NCBI GenBank assembly: GCA_901538445.1
Contig: LR594585.1
Location: forward strand, 1,317,500-1,381,499
Reading direction: 5' to 3'
DNA: 64,000 bases
DNA from: Gemmataceae bacterium
Lineage (GTDB): Bacteria; Planctomycetota; Planctomycetia; Gemmatales; Gemmataceae
The notes beneath the pieces are model-generated. The model was not told the origin of the DNA and did no database searches. It worked only from the letters and a program-made list of their open reading frames with translations. Made by a program: the position numbers and the translations under genes. Each line of letters starts with the position of its first letter. Within the stretch, counting starts at the first letter, position 1. Below, piece after piece: positions 8,782 to 17,491 of the stretch.

Positions 8782-9648
8782 ATGCGAGTGATCGACGCCT
8801 TCGACAAGCCGGTGCGGGCGCTGGCCGTGTCGCCCGACGGGCGGCTCCTGGCCGCGGCCGCGCCCATGGAGTTCGCCGTCTGGGACTGGGTGAGCGGCAC
8901 CGAGTTGATCCGTCAGCGACTCCCCTCGCCGGCCGGGCAACTGGCGTTCGCACCGGACGGGTCCTGGGTCGCCTGCGTGCCGCGGAGCGGGTCGTTCGGC
9001 ACCGTCGCGATCCCCGCGAGCGCACAGACACACGCCTTTCCCGGGCTGTGGTCCGGCGGCGTGGCGGTGTCGCCGGATGGGAAGACGCTCGTGGCGACGC
9101 GGACCGGGCGGCTCCGCCACGCCAAGGCGGAGCTGTGGGAACTCCCGGGGTTGCGCCCGAAGACCGGGTTCGAGGACTGGTCGCCGTTCGCAAAACTGAC
9201 CTACAGTCCGAACGGCGAGTTCATTGCCGGGATCGGCACCAACCTGTTCGAACTGCGGGTCGCGGTCACCGGCGGGTTCAACGGCCGGCACCGGGTGAAC
9301 TACGTCGGCGACGGGTTCTTCAGCTTCTCCCGCGACAGCCAGACGGTCGTGTTCGGGTGGGAGACCGACCTGCACGTCATGGACACGCGCAACGGCAACG
9401 TCGTGCGGCGGGTCACACAGCCCGAGAACCGGGCTTTACTCGACGCGGTGTTCACCAGTTCGCGGCACTTCATGACGGTGGACGGCACGCCGGAACTGCG
9501 GGTGTGGTCGGCGGACTCGTGGGCGATCGTGCGCGAGTACGACTGGGGCTGCGGCGGGCTCACGTGCGCGACGGTGAGCCCCGACGGCCTCGCGGGGGTG
9601 TGCGGCACGCGGACGGGCAAGGTCGTCGTGTTCGACGTGGACGAGTGA
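8782..9648 (+). CDS. WD40-repeat protein
   Basis: The product has 288 residues from ATG 8782. The frame is open upstream through the previous gene, but MRVIDAFDKPVRALAVSPDG gives the natural first blade and places the gene 20 nt after the preceding stop. Other blades include QLAFAPDGSWVACVP, AVSPDGKTLVATRTG, SFSRDSQTVVFGW and TVSPDGLAGVCGTRTGKVV, ending in FDVDE. It is related to the two other WD40 genes here and probably arose by local duplication. No enzymatic domain is present. Confidence 0.85.
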   Translation: MRVIDAFDKPVRALAVSPDGRLLAAAAPMEFAVWDWVSGTELIRQRLPSPAGQLAFAPDGSWVACVPRSGSFGTVAIPASAQTHAFPGLWSGGVAVSPDGKTLVATRTGRLRHAKAELWELPGLRPKTGFEDWSPFAKLTYSPNGEFIAGIGTNLFELRVAVTGGFNGRHRVNYVGDGFFSFSRDSQTVVFGWETDLHVMDTRNGNVVRRVTQPENRALLDAVFTSSRHFMTVDGTPELRVWSADSWAIVREYDWGCGGLTCATVSPDGLAGVCGTRTGKVVVFDVDE

Positions 9649-9668
9649 CCGGCCGCGTCGTGTGGATT

Positions 9669-9745
9669 GTTGCCGGGCGAACCCTGAGCGCCAGTGAGGG
9701 GGTGAGGCGCACCCCCTCGCTGGCGCTCAGGGTTCGCCCGGCAAC
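9669..9745. repeat. Palindromic repeat, family B copy 1
   Basis: The 36-nt arms 9669-9704 and 9710-9745 match at 35 of 36 positions around a 5-nt loop. The stem core GAGCGCCAG(T/C)GAGGGGGTG is shared with the repeat at 25859-25901. It sits between convergent gene ends (stops at 9648 and 9752), so it probably terminates both transcripts. Confidence 0.88.
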
Positions 9746-9751
9746 ATTCGC

Positions 9752-12700
9752 TCACTTCACCAGCGGGAACACGCGCTGCCAGCAAGCCCAGAGCTTCGCG
9801 GCGACGGTGCCAGCTTCGGCGGCGAGCTTCTTCACCACCCGCAGGTACGCACGCGCCGCGCCGGCCGGGTACGCCTTCGGGCCGATCGCGGCGGCCGACT
9901 TCAGGTGGTCCTTCGCCTCGGCCAGCGCCGCCGCCTTCCCGCCGGGGCCGGCCCGTGCCACCATCATCACCGCCTCGGCCATCGCCAGCACCAGCCGCGT
10001 CCCGTCCGGGATGGTGACGCTGTCGACGCGGGCCGCGTGCGCCGCTGCCTCGTCGGTCTGGCCGGCGAGAGCCAGGTCGAGGGCGAGCCACGCGCGGAAG
10101 TCGGCCAGCACGTCGTCCGGCCCGCCGAGCTTCACCGCCGCGCGGCACACCTCGGCGGCCTTGTCGTCCTTGTCGAGCCCGCGGTACGCGATCGCGAGTG
10201 GCCGCAGCATCCACGCCTCGACGCCGTCGCGGTCCCGCCACTCGGCCAGCCACGCGGCCGCGTGGGCGAGGCTCCCGGTCGCGACCAGCGCGGCCCCGGC
10301 CCGCGCCCACGTCGCCACGTGCGACCGCAGCGCCTCGCTGTACTTCGTGACCGCCCCCTGGACCGGCTTGCCGGCGTCGGCGAGCGCCCAGACGTAGGCG
10401 ACGGCGACCTCGCGGCCGGCCGCGGGGTTGGCCGCGAGCAACTCGGGGAGCCGGTCCGACACGGCGTCCTGCGACCCGGCGGCGACGGCACGCTCGGCCC
10501 ACAGGCCGGCGAGGTCGGGCGTCCCCTCGGCGGCGAACGCGAGTTCCTGCAACTCGGGCGTGAGCTTCGCGCCCCACCCCTCGGCGTCGAACGCCAGGAC
10601 CGCCTCGCGGAGCAGCCCCCGCGACGCCTCCTCGTCCCCGGCGAGGGCGCGGAACCGGGCCAGCGCCTGCTCGAAGTCCCCCTGCCGGCACAGCACCTGG
10701 ACCGCGCGGAGTTTCACGAGCGGGCCGTCCGAGTGCTCGGTAACGGCGGTGAGCGTGCGGGCCGCGCCGGCCGCGTCGCCGGTCGCGAGCTGCTCGGTGA
10801 TGAGGTTCAGCCCGGCCGCCTCGAACGTCGGGTCGATCTCGAACGCGCGCTGGAAGTCGGCCAGCGCGCCGCGGCGGTCGGCGGTCCCGCGGCGGGCCTC
10901 CCCGCGGTACACGTAGGCCACCGGGTTCGCCGGCTCCAGCTTCACGTACTGCTCGCACGCCTCGAGGCACTCGCGGGGCCGGTTCGCGGTGTCGTACCAC
11001 GTCGCGAGCTGCCGCCACCCGAGCACGAACGTCGGGTTCTCGGTCACGAGCTGCCGCATCAGGCTGATGGCCCTGGCCCGGTCCCCGCGGCGATTCTCGA
11101 TCCACGCGGCCCGGCCCTTCAGTTCGAGCGGGAGCGGGTCGAGGTCGGGCGGCCGGCACGCGGCCAGCGCCTCGTCGAACCGGCCGACGAGCGCGAGTTG
11201 CTCGGCCTTGCTGTCGTGCCCCGGCATGAACTTGGGGTACGCCTTGATGCACGCCTCGGCGGCCCGGACCCGCTCGGCCGGCTCGGCGGCCCGGCCGTCC
11301 TCGGAGTCGATCCAGAACACCGGCACCCACGGGTGGAACGGGCCGCCCCCCTGCCAGGCGTCGCGGAGCACCCGCTCGGCCCGCTCGCCCCACCCGGCCG
11401 ACCGCAGCTCGGTGAGGGCCGACTGCACCGGGTACGGGGACTGCCCGGCCCCCTCGCACACCTCGGCGAACGACCGGAGCGCGGCCTCGGCGTCCTCGGT
11501 GCGGACCGCGAGCTGGATCTGCTTGACCGCGACCTCGGGGACCGCGGCGTGCTCCTGGAGCACGGCGAGCACCTTGCGGGCGTCGCCGATCTCGTCGTCG
11601 GCGAGGCACGCGTCGAACAGGATGGCCGCGGCCGGCGAGTAGGTGGCGCTCACCTTGAGCGCCTCGCGGAGGTCGGCCTTGCCGCCCTCGCGGTCCCCGG
11701 TCTGGAGCTTGGCCTCGCCCCGCATGCTCAGCGACACCGGGTGCCCGGGCTGGAGCCGCACCAGTTCCGACGCGGCCTCCAGGTAGCTCTCGGTGCGGCC
11801 GGTCTCGTTGTACCACTCGGCGAGCTGGTGCCAGCCCCACAGGTAGTTCGGGTCCACGGCGACGAGCGCCTGCATGGGCTGGATCGCGGCCGCGTAGTTC
11901 CCGCGGCGGGCCTCGACCCACGCGACCCGGCCCTGGAGGATGAACGGCAGCTCGGCCATGAGTTCCGGCGGCTGCGCGGCGGCCAGCGCGGCCTCGTACC
12001 GGCCCATCTCGGCGAGCCGCTCGGCCTTCAGGTCGTGCGCCTCGACGTTCTTCGGGTCCAGCGCCGTCGCCCGGTCGAGGGCCGCCAGCACCTCGTCGTT
12101 GTACCGCGGGTGGTGGAGCATCCGGGCCAGACGCAGCCACACCCGCGGGTCGCCGGCCCGGTCGCGGGTCAGCTCGCGGACCAGATCGACCGGCTCGTCG
12201 GGCACCTCCAGCCGGTCCGACCAGTGCTGGATCACGTGCCACGCCCAGTCGTACCCGGGCTCGTGGCGCACGGCCGCCTTCGCCCGGTCGAGCGCCTCGC
12301 GGGACCGGTTCGCGTCCCAGAGCCGCTCGGCGAGGAACCCGTGCGCGAACGGGTCGAGCGGGGACTTCAGCGCGGCCCGCTCCATGACCGCGATCGCCTC
12401 GTCCCGCTCGCCCGCGTCGTCGAGCGCGTCGGCCAGCTCGCGGGCCGCGACGGACCACCCCGGGGCGACCGCCACGGCCTGCCGCAGCGCGTCCACCCGG
12501 CCCTCGGCGTTGCCCATCGCCTGGAGCACCTGCGACAGGTCGAGCCACAGCTTGGCCAGCAGCGGGAACCGGCCGGTCGCCTCGCGGGCCAGCGAGTGGG
12601 CCTCCTCGAGCCGCATCAGCCCGGCCATCTGCTGGACGACGACCGACCACGCCTGCCACAGGTCGGGCCGCTCGTCGAGGATCTCTTCGAGGGTGGTGAG

Positions 12701-15700
12701 GAGCTCGGAGTGGTCGTCCGGGTCGGTGTACACCTGCCGGGCCTGGTCCACGAACGCGACGAGCCCCTCGCCGGTGTGCGGCTGCTCGCGGAGCTGCTCC
12801 GCGAGGAAGTCGAGGGCGGCCCGCTTCTCGGTGCGGCCCCGGCTCAGTTGCACCAGCTCCGAGACCATCGGCTCCTGGTCCACGTTGGCCGTCAGCGCGG
12901 CCCGGATCGACCGCAGCGCCTCGTCGGTCCGGTCGGCCCGCTTCAGCACCTGGGCCGTGACCGCGTGGAGCCACGGGTGCCCGGGCTCAAGGGCCGCGGC
13001 CCGGTCGAGCTGCGCGAGCGCCTCGTCGAACCGCTTCCGCTCGGCGAGCACCAGCGCCCGCTGCCGCAGCGCCCAGGCGTCGTCGCCGCAGTCCGCGAGC
13101 ATCTCGAGGATGGCGCGGTCCGCGTCGGCGTCCGGGTCGCCGGAGAGGAACTCGGCCCGGAGCTTCAGCAGCGGGTAGTGGTGCGGGAACTTCTGGCACG
13201 CCTGCGCGAGGTGCGTGCGGGCCGCGGCCCGGCCGTCGGTGGACGCGAGCAGCGCCGTGAGGGTGCGGTGCGTGTCGGCCGCGAGCGGGTCGAGCTTCGC
13301 CACTTCGAGGAAGTGCGCCCCCGCGGCCGCGACGTCCGGCTTGATGCGGCTCACCCGGGCGGCGGCCTTGTGCCACGCCGCGAGCGGGACGAGGGGCCGC
13401 GCCGCGGCGAGGTCCGCGTCGGCCTGCGGGTGCCGGCCGGCCGCCGCGTGGCACTCGGCCCGGAACAGGAGCAGGTCCCCGAGCGCGGCGTCCTCGGGCC
13501 GCGGGGTCGGGGCTGTGGTGCCGTCGGCCGGCTTCGCGGCCGCCAGCTTGGCGATCGCCTGGTCGAGTGCGGTGGCGGCCTGCTCGGGCTCGTCGCGGTC
13601 CATCAGCGCGTGGTACAGCGCCCGGGTCGCGGCCGGGGCGGGCACCGCGGCGCGGCCGGCCTTCTGCTGGAACAGCCGCAGCACCTCCGGCACCTGCTCG
13701 GTCGCGCGGGCCGCCCGGAAGTACGCCTCGGCGAACTGGTCCTCGCGGTCGTCGAGCGTCGCGGCGAACCGGTACAGTTCGGTCGCGTCGTCGAACCGCC
13801 GGTGCTCCCACCACTGCGTCGCCAGCAGGAAGTACCCCGCGGCCGCGGTCGGCCGGTTCCGCACCGACCGCCGCAGCAGCCGCGCCGCCTCGGCCTGCCG
13901 GGCCGGCAGCGGGAGCAGCGCCTGCGCCAGCGACTGCATGAGGAGCGGGTCGGCGGCCGGCGACGCGACCTCCGCCTCGAGGAGCGCGACCCGCTCGGGG
14001 GTGCGGTTCAGCTCGCGCAGGACCGTGGCCTTCGACACCACCCACGTCGCCTCGTGCGGGTGTACCGCGAGCAGCGCGTCGTAGGCGGCCAGGAGCTTGA
14101 CCGGGTGCGCGTCGTACCGGGCCAGCGCGAGGTCCGCGAGGGTCGCGAACCGGGTACCGGGGAACTTCTCCTTGAGCGCCGCGAGCGCGGCGGCCGCCGC
14201 GGCCCGGTCGTGCGTCAGAAGCGGCTTCTGGACCGCGTACAGCGCGTCGCGCTCGTCGCCTTCGGGGAAGGTGACGCCGGTCAGTTTGTCGGCGTGCCCC
14301 GGCGGCACGAGCGCCAGGCACCGCGGGCCGAACGCGCCGAACCGCTCGAGGAGCGTGGCGACGGGCGCTTCCGCGGGCCGGCGGTCCGGGCCGTCGGCCA
14401 TGAACAGGCTCCCGCGGACCGCGTCGGCCCCGGCGCACACCCGGGACTGCGAGAACCCGGCCTCGACCAGCGTGAGCACGAACGGCACCCCGCGGCCGAT
14501 CAGCGCGACCACGGGCTCGGGGGCGAGGGTGAACTCGCGGCACGCCCACCCGGCCCGCTCGGCGCGGTCCCGCTCGGCCGCGTCCGGGAGCCCGTCGAGC
14601 GGCGGCGGCACCTCGGGGCCGGGGTTCGGCAGCGGGTGCTTCCAGAACCGGGCGAGCAGCTCGGCGACCGTCGGCTGCGGCGCGCCGCTGGCGTCGAGCG
14701 GGAGCATGGTCCGAGCAGTGTGCAGTGGCGAGTGGCCAGTGGGCAGTTCAGGAGAGCCAGGATGAGCGGCGTCCGGAACCGCCTTTGCTGCCCCCTGGTT
14801 TCTCTTCACTGCCCACTCTTCACTGCCCACTCCCCACTTCTCGACGGAAGCCGCGAACCGGTCGTAGAACGGGTCCTTCACCTCGCGGGCGTGGGCGGCG
14901 GCGGCCGCGAACTCGCCGAGGAAGTAGGCGGTGTCGGCGCGGCGGGCGGCGAGCCACTTGGCGGCCTCGTCCTCCAGGAGCGGGGAGAACTCGGCGTACC
15001 GGTCGAGGGTGCGGCGGGCGTCGGCGTGGTGCCCCATCTCGTTCTGGACGGCCGCGAGCTGCGCCGACACGAGCCCGCTCTCCAGCCTCGCCTCGGCCTC
15101 GGTGAGCACGTCGAGCGCCTCGCGGTCGCGGCCCAGTCGCGCGAGGACGTGGGCGACCGACTGCACGCCGGGGCGGAACAGCGGGTGGATCTCCAGCGAC
15201 CGGCGGGCCGCGGCCAGCGCGTCGTCGAGCCGGTCGGCCAGTTCGTACACGCTGGCCCGCTCGATGCACGGCCACGGGCGGTCCGGGGCGACCGCGTCGG
15301 CCCGGTTGAGCCACCGCTCGGCCCGGTCGAAGTCGCGGAGCCGGGCGGCGGTGAACGCGGTCAGCGACAGCCAGTCGGCGTGCAGCTCCGGCGACGCCTC
15401 GGACCAGTCCGGGTTCTTCCGCATGAACTCCCAGGTGGCGAGCGGGCCGAACCGCTCCATGCGGAACCGGGCGTGGTAGTAGATGGCCTCGGGGTGCGAC
15501 GGGGTGCTCCGGTACGCGACCAGGTGCATCCGGCGGCCGAGGGCCGCGGCCCCGAGCTGGATCGCGAGGCGGCCCCCGATGAGCCGGGCCGGGGTGCCGG
15601 TCCACGCGCGCATCGGCCCGAGCGCGGCCGCGACCCCGTGGGCCGTGCGGTACAGCCCCTGCGCGTACAGGTCGCGGATCCGGGTCAGGTCGGCGGGTGC

Positions 15701-15709
15701 GAGGTCCAT
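9752..15709 (-). CDS. Giant tetratricopeptide-repeat protein
   Basis: About 1985 residues from ATG 15709 (MDLAPADLTRIRDLYAQG); the open frame runs 33 codons further but through repeat-like DNA. TPR-type helical pairs run through most of the length (for example ALAQLDRAAALEPGHPWLHA, ALDRATALDPKNVEAHDLKA, ALADFQRAFEIDPTFEAAG). A unit of about 300 residues is duplicated near the C terminus: FILQGRVAWVEARRGNYAAA and LELKGRAAWIENRRGDRARA begin matching blocks. No signal peptide or enzyme domain is seen, so an intracellular scaffold is inferred. Residues about 290-335 are encoded by inserted repeat DNA (see 14714-14840). The alternative is two genes joined by that insertion, the second starting at ATG 14707. 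Confidence 0.82.
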   Translation of the reverse strand: MDLAPADLTRIRDLYAQGLYRTAHGVAAALGPMRAWTGTPARLIGGRLAIQLGAAALGRRMHLVAYRSTPSHPEAIYYHARFRMERFGPLATWEFMRKNPDWSEASPELHADWLSLTAFTAARLRDFDRAERWLNRADAVAPDRPWPCIERASVYELADRLDDALAAARRSLEIHPLFRPGVQSVAHVLARLGRDREALDVLTEAEARLESGLVSAQLAAVQNEMGHHADARRTLDRYAEFSPLLEDEAAKWLAARRADTAYFLGEFAAAAAHAREVKDPFYDRFAASVEKWGVGSEEWAVKRNQGAAKAVPDAAHPGSPELPTGHSPLHTARTMLPLDASGAPQPTVAELLARFWKHPLPNPGPEVPPPLDGLPDAAERDRAERAGWACREFTLAPEPVVALIGRGVPFVLTLVEAGFSQSRVCAGADAVRGSLFMADGPDRRPAEAPVATLLERFGAFGPRCLALVPPGHADKLTGVTFPEGDERDALYAVQKPLLTHDRAAAAAALAALKEKFPGTRFATLADLALARYDAHPVKLLAAYDALLAVHPHEATWVVSKATVLRELNRTPERVALLEAEVASPAADPLLMQSLAQALLPLPARQAEAARLLRRSVRNRPTAAAGYFLLATQWWEHRRFDDATELYRFAATLDDREDQFAEAYFRAARATEQVPEVLRLFQQKAGRAAVPAPAATRALYHALMDRDEPEQAATALDQAIAKLAAAKPADGTTAPTPRPEDAALGDLLLFRAECHAAAGRHPQADADLAAARPLVPLAAWHKAAARVSRIKPDVAAAGAHFLEVAKLDPLAADTHRTLTALLASTDGRAAARTHLAQACQKFPHHYPLLKLRAEFLSGDPDADADRAILEMLADCGDDAWALRQRALVLAERKRFDEALAQLDRAAALEPGHPWLHAVTAQVLKRADRTDEALRSIRAALTANVDQEPMVSELVQLSRGRTEKRAALDFLAEQLREQPHTGEGLVAFVDQARQVYTDPDDHSELLTTLEEILDERPDLWQAWSVVVQQMAGLMRLEEAHSLAREATGRFPLLAKLWLDLSQVLQAMGNAEGRVDALRQAVAVAPGWSVAARELADALDDAGERDEAIAVMERAALKSPLDPFAHGFLAERLWDANRSREALDRAKAAVRHEPGYDWAWHVIQHWSDRLEVPDEPVDLVRELTRDRAGDPRVWLRLARMLHHPRYNDEVLAALDRATALDPKNVEAHDLKAERLAEMGRYEAALAAAQPPELMAELPFILQGRVAWVEARRGNYAAAIQPMQALVAVDPNYLWGWHQLAEWYNETGRTESYLEAASELVRLQPGHPVSLSMRGEAKLQTGDREGGKADLREALKVSATYSPAAAILFDACLADDEIGDARKVLAVLQEHAAVPEVAVKQIQLAVRTEDAEAALRSFAEVCEGAGQSPYPVQSALTELRSAGWGERAERVLRDAWQGGGPFHPWVPVFWIDSEDGRAAEPAERVRAAEACIKAYPKFMPGHDSKAEQLALVGRFDEALAACRPPDLDPLPLELKGRAAWIENRRGDRARAISLMRQLVTENPTFVLGWRQLATWYDTANRPRECLEACEQYVKLEPANPVAYVYRGEARRGTADRRGALADFQRAFEIDPTFEAAGLNLITEQLATGDAAGAARTLTAVTEHSDGPLVKLRAVQVLCRQGDFEQALARFRALAGDEEASRGLLREAVLAFDAEGWGAKLTPELQELAFAAEGTPDLAGLWAERAVAAGSQDAVSDRLPELLAANPAAGREVAVAYVWALADAGKPVQGAVTKYSEALRSHVATWARAGAALVATGSLAHAAAWLAEWRDRDGVEAWMLRPLAIAYRGLDKDDKAAEVCRAAVKLGGPDDVLADFRAWLALDLALAGQTDEAAAHAARVDSVTIPDGTRLVLAMAEAVMMVARAGPGGKAAALAEAKDHLKSAAAIGPKAYPAGAARAYLRVVKKLAAEAGTVAAKLWACWQRVFPLVK
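14714..14840. repeat. Repeat element lying in frame inside the TPR gene
   Basis: Inverted arms of short words flank this block: AGTGGCGAGTGGCCAGTGGG CAG on the left (shown with a break) and CACTGCCCACTCTTCACTGC CCACT on the right. Such runs otherwise occur between genes in this window. Here the reading frame passes through, encoding low-complexity residues (VGSEEWAVKRNQ, SPELPTGHSPLHT) between helical repeats. The right boundary of the upstream TPR block and the methionine at 14707 lie at its edges. Confidence 0.6.
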
Positions 15710-15820
15710 GCGGGGGTCCGGCGGCGGTCGTGTCGTGAGGGAATGAGCGGGTGAAGGGGTGAGCGGGTGAAGGGGCGAAACAAACGCACCGGCTCGGTCA
15801 CCGCTCACCCCTCCACCCGC

Positions 15821-16279
15821 TCACCCCTGTTCCTCGGGGTCGGGCGGTGGGGCGGGCGCGGGGGTCGCGTCGGCCAGCGGGCCGACCTGGCCGAGGATGT
15901 TGCTGAGCTGTCCGAGGCGCATCCCGAACCGGTCGAGGAACTCGCCGAGCGCGAACTCGTTCTCCAAATCGTCGGCGTCGGCCGCGTTCACCCGGTCGGT
16001 CAGCTCGCGGAGCAGGCTCAGGTACGCCCGCTCGAGCACCGGGGCGGCCCGCTTGCACGCCGGGCCGATGTTCGGGAACTCCTCGCCCCACCGGGTCAGG
16101 AAGTTCCGCCACCGGGTGCCGCTGTCGTGCTGCGCGACCATCGTCTTGAGCAGGTTGTTCTGCTGCTGCTGGAGCCCGATCAACTGCCGGAGCAACTGGG
16201 GCACCACCCCGGCCTGTGGCGGCTGCGCCTCGGGCAGCGGGACCACGGGCGGCGGCGTCACGTAAATCGGAGCGTTCAT
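15821..16279 (-). CDS. Small protein of unknown function upstream of the TPR gene
   Basis: The product has 152 residues from ATG 16279 (MNAPIYVTPPPVVPLPEAQP). The open frame extends upstream but through hairpin-rich DNA, so the later start is preferred. The N-terminal 35 residues are Pro-rich. The middle has a Gln-rich helix (LRQLIGLQQQQNNLLKTM), then a helical region (FLTRWGEEFPNIGPACKRAA, LTDRVNAADADDLENEFA), and the end is acidic and Pro-rich. It may form a coiled-coil adaptor. It sits 111 nt ahead of the giant TPR gene on the same strand, so shared expression is plausible. I do not recognise the family. Confidence 0.65.
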   Translation of the reverse strand: MNAPIYVTPPPVVPLPEAQPPQAGVVPQLLRQLIGLQQQQNNLLKTMVAQHDSGTRWRNFLTRWGEEFPNIGPACKRAAPVLERAYLSLLRELTDRVNAADADDLENEFALGEFLDRFGMRLGQLSNILGQVGPLADATPAPAPPPDPEEQG

Positions 16280-16416
16280 TGGCTGGTGCGTCGTGCGGGG
16301 TCGGTCGGGGCCGGTCCCGTGATTATACAGCCGCCGCCGAGCCGCGTGAAAGCGCCGACCCGCGAACTTCCGGGGCGGGTTCGGTGGAGTCCCGTGTTCG
16401 CTGGTTCCTGGCAGTT

Positions 16417-16489
16417 CTGTAGCCGGCCCCCGCGAGGCCGGGCCTGTGCGAGTCCCCCCCAGCACCGGCCTCGCGGGGGCCGGCGACAG
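16417..16489. repeat. Palindromic repeat, unique stem
   Basis: Perfect 20-bp arms GCCGGCCCCCGCGAGGCCGG (16422-16441) and its complement (16465-16484), extended by CTGT/ACAG across one mismatch to 16417 and 16489. It is the same architecture as the other palindromes but lacks the GGCGAGC tip. It lies 138 nt upstream of the 16279 start and may terminate a transcript coming from 16.9 kb. Confidence 0.8.
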
Positions 16490-16527
16490 GAAACCGGGTT
16501 CGGTGTGCGAGCTGTGCCGATGAAATA

Positions 16528-16563
16528 GAGCGAGCCGCCCGGGGGGGACCGGGCGGCTCGCTC
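16528..16563. terminator. Perfect 14-bp hairpin
   Basis: GAGCGAGCCGCCCG at 16528-16541 pairs exactly with CGGGCGGCTCGCTC at 16550-16563 around an 8-nt G-rich loop. There is no clear T run on either side. It is a candidate transcription terminator or the structured part of an RNA. Confidence 0.55.
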
Positions 16564-16766
16564 GGGGGGTAAGTAACGTGTTCTTGGCCGGTTGCTTGGG
16601 GGGAACCCGGCCTGGCCGCGGGTGGTTGGGGGAACTCCGTTGGCCCGTTGTGTCGTTGGCTCTGGGGGAACCGTTGCGACGAGAGAGGTGAAAGCAGTCG
16701 GCGCGCCAAACGCCCGATCCGCCACACGATCAGTGCCCAAGCGATTGTGGCATAAGGAGTTGTGTT

Positions 16767-16847
16767 ATGAGAGATTTTTCGCCCGCTTCGGCACCGGGTT
16801 ACGGTCGTGTAAATTCGTTCCACCGATTTGCAAGAACTACACGGTAA
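16767..16847 (+). CDS. Possible 26-residue peptide
   Basis: ATG 16767 follows a textbook AAGGAG with 7-nt spacing, and the frame closes at TAA 16845. The peptide (MRDFSPASAPGY..., 26 residues, basic C terminus FHRFARTTR) has no recognisable family and no hydrophobic segment. A hairpin follows at 16882. It lies in an A+T-richer patch, which itself suggests a transcription start. It could be a short regulatory or leader peptide, or a chance ORF. The ribosome-binding site is the only positive evidence. Confidence 0.3.
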   Translation: MRDFSPASAPGYGRVNSFHRFARTTR

Positions 16848-16881
16848 TCCTTACCCCGCGGCGTTTCTTACCAAAAGAAGC

Positions 16882-16903
16882 GGCCGGCCCAAACGGGCCG
16901 GCC
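16882..16903 (-). terminator. Hairpin terminator after the 16934-17491 gene
   Basis: The stem GGCCGGCCC / GGGCCGGCC (16882-16890, 16895-16903) has an AAAC loop. Read on the minus strand it lies about 30 nt after the stop at 16934 and is followed by GCTTCTTTTGG, a T-rich tail typical of intrinsic terminators. Confidence 0.7.
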
Positions 16904-16933
16904 TCGGGTGCAGGGCGTGCGGATGGGTCGGGC

Positions 16934-17491
16934 TCAGCGGGCGGCGACGAACCGCCACTCGGGGACGCACGGCGGCAACTCGCCGACCGCGAACGCCTCG
17001 TCGCCCATTCCCTCGCGGAGCTTCTTGAGGGCCAGGCGGCGGTACGTCACGTAGTGGAAGTCGCACTTCGCCTCGCGCATCGCGTCCCACAGGCGGTACA
17101 GCCGGTCGGTCTCGCGGACCGCTTCGCCCAGGACGTCGGCCCGGTCGGCCTCCCACAGCACCCGCGTGTCGAGGTTCTTGCGGTACGCCCGGTTGAACTG
17201 GATGTGGTCGTCGAGCAACCGGCGGTCGGGGAGCCGGGCCGCGTCGGCCAGCATCGGGGCGTCGGCGAGGTCGGCCTTGCGCTTGCGGAGGAAGTCGAGG
17301 TCCACCTGGAAGTCCTCGGCCTTGGCCAGAACGTACCGGGTCTCGCGGGGGTCGAGGATTTCGAGGTTGATGGCGACTTCGTGAACGGCCGCCTGGACCG
17401 TGGCCCACCGCTCGACGGGCGGGGTCAGTTCCGGCGTGCCAACGGGAGCGGACAGCAGAACGGTCGCGAAAAAGAGTTCTGAGGGAGCCAT
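16934..17491 (-). CDS. Small exported protein of unknown function
   Basis: The product has 185 residues from ATG 17491, which has GGAGGG about 6 nt upstream and starts a hydrophobic signal-like segment (MAPSELFFATVLLSAPVG). The mature part is charged and helical (VHEVAINLEILDPRETRYVL, LDFLRKRKADLADAPMLADA, TDRLYRLWDAMREAKCDF). No catalytic motif stands out. The gene stands alone, with gene-poor DNA on both sides and a good terminator after it, so it is probably a single-gene transcript. The family was not recognised. Confidence 0.65.
   Translation of the reverse strand: MAPSELFFATVLLSAPVGTPELTPPVERWATVQAAVHEVAINLEILDPRETRYVLAKAEDFQVDLDFLRKRKADLADAPMLADAARLPDRRLLDDHIQFNRAYRKNLDTRVLWEADRADVLGEAVRETDRLYRLWDAMREAKCDFHYVTYRRLALKKLREGMGDEAFAVGELPPCVPEWRFVAAR

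Larger units (their letters stand above)
16280..16933. other. Gene-poor stretch with several hairpins
   Basis: No ORF of ordinary length here looks coding: codon-position composition is uneven and predicted products are low-complexity. The stretch holds a long palindrome (16417-16489), a perfect hairpin (16528-16563), a possible 26-codon ORF with a strong ribosome-binding site (16767-16847) and a terminator-like hairpin (16882-16903). Bases 16690-16870 are visibly richer in A+T than the surroundings, as expected of a promoter or RNA-gene region. Confidence 0.5.

Noticed and set aside
9905-15754. A 1949-residue open frame on the plus strand, opposite the TPR gene
   Set aside because: Its product is Arg/Gly/Leu-rich low-complexity sequence, the expected shadow of a GC-rich gene; the minus strand has clear TPR repeats.
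16323-16823. A 166-residue minus-strand frame across the gene-poor region
   Set aside because: It runs through two strong palindromes, has no ribosome-binding site, and its product is low-complexity and Pro/Arg-rich.
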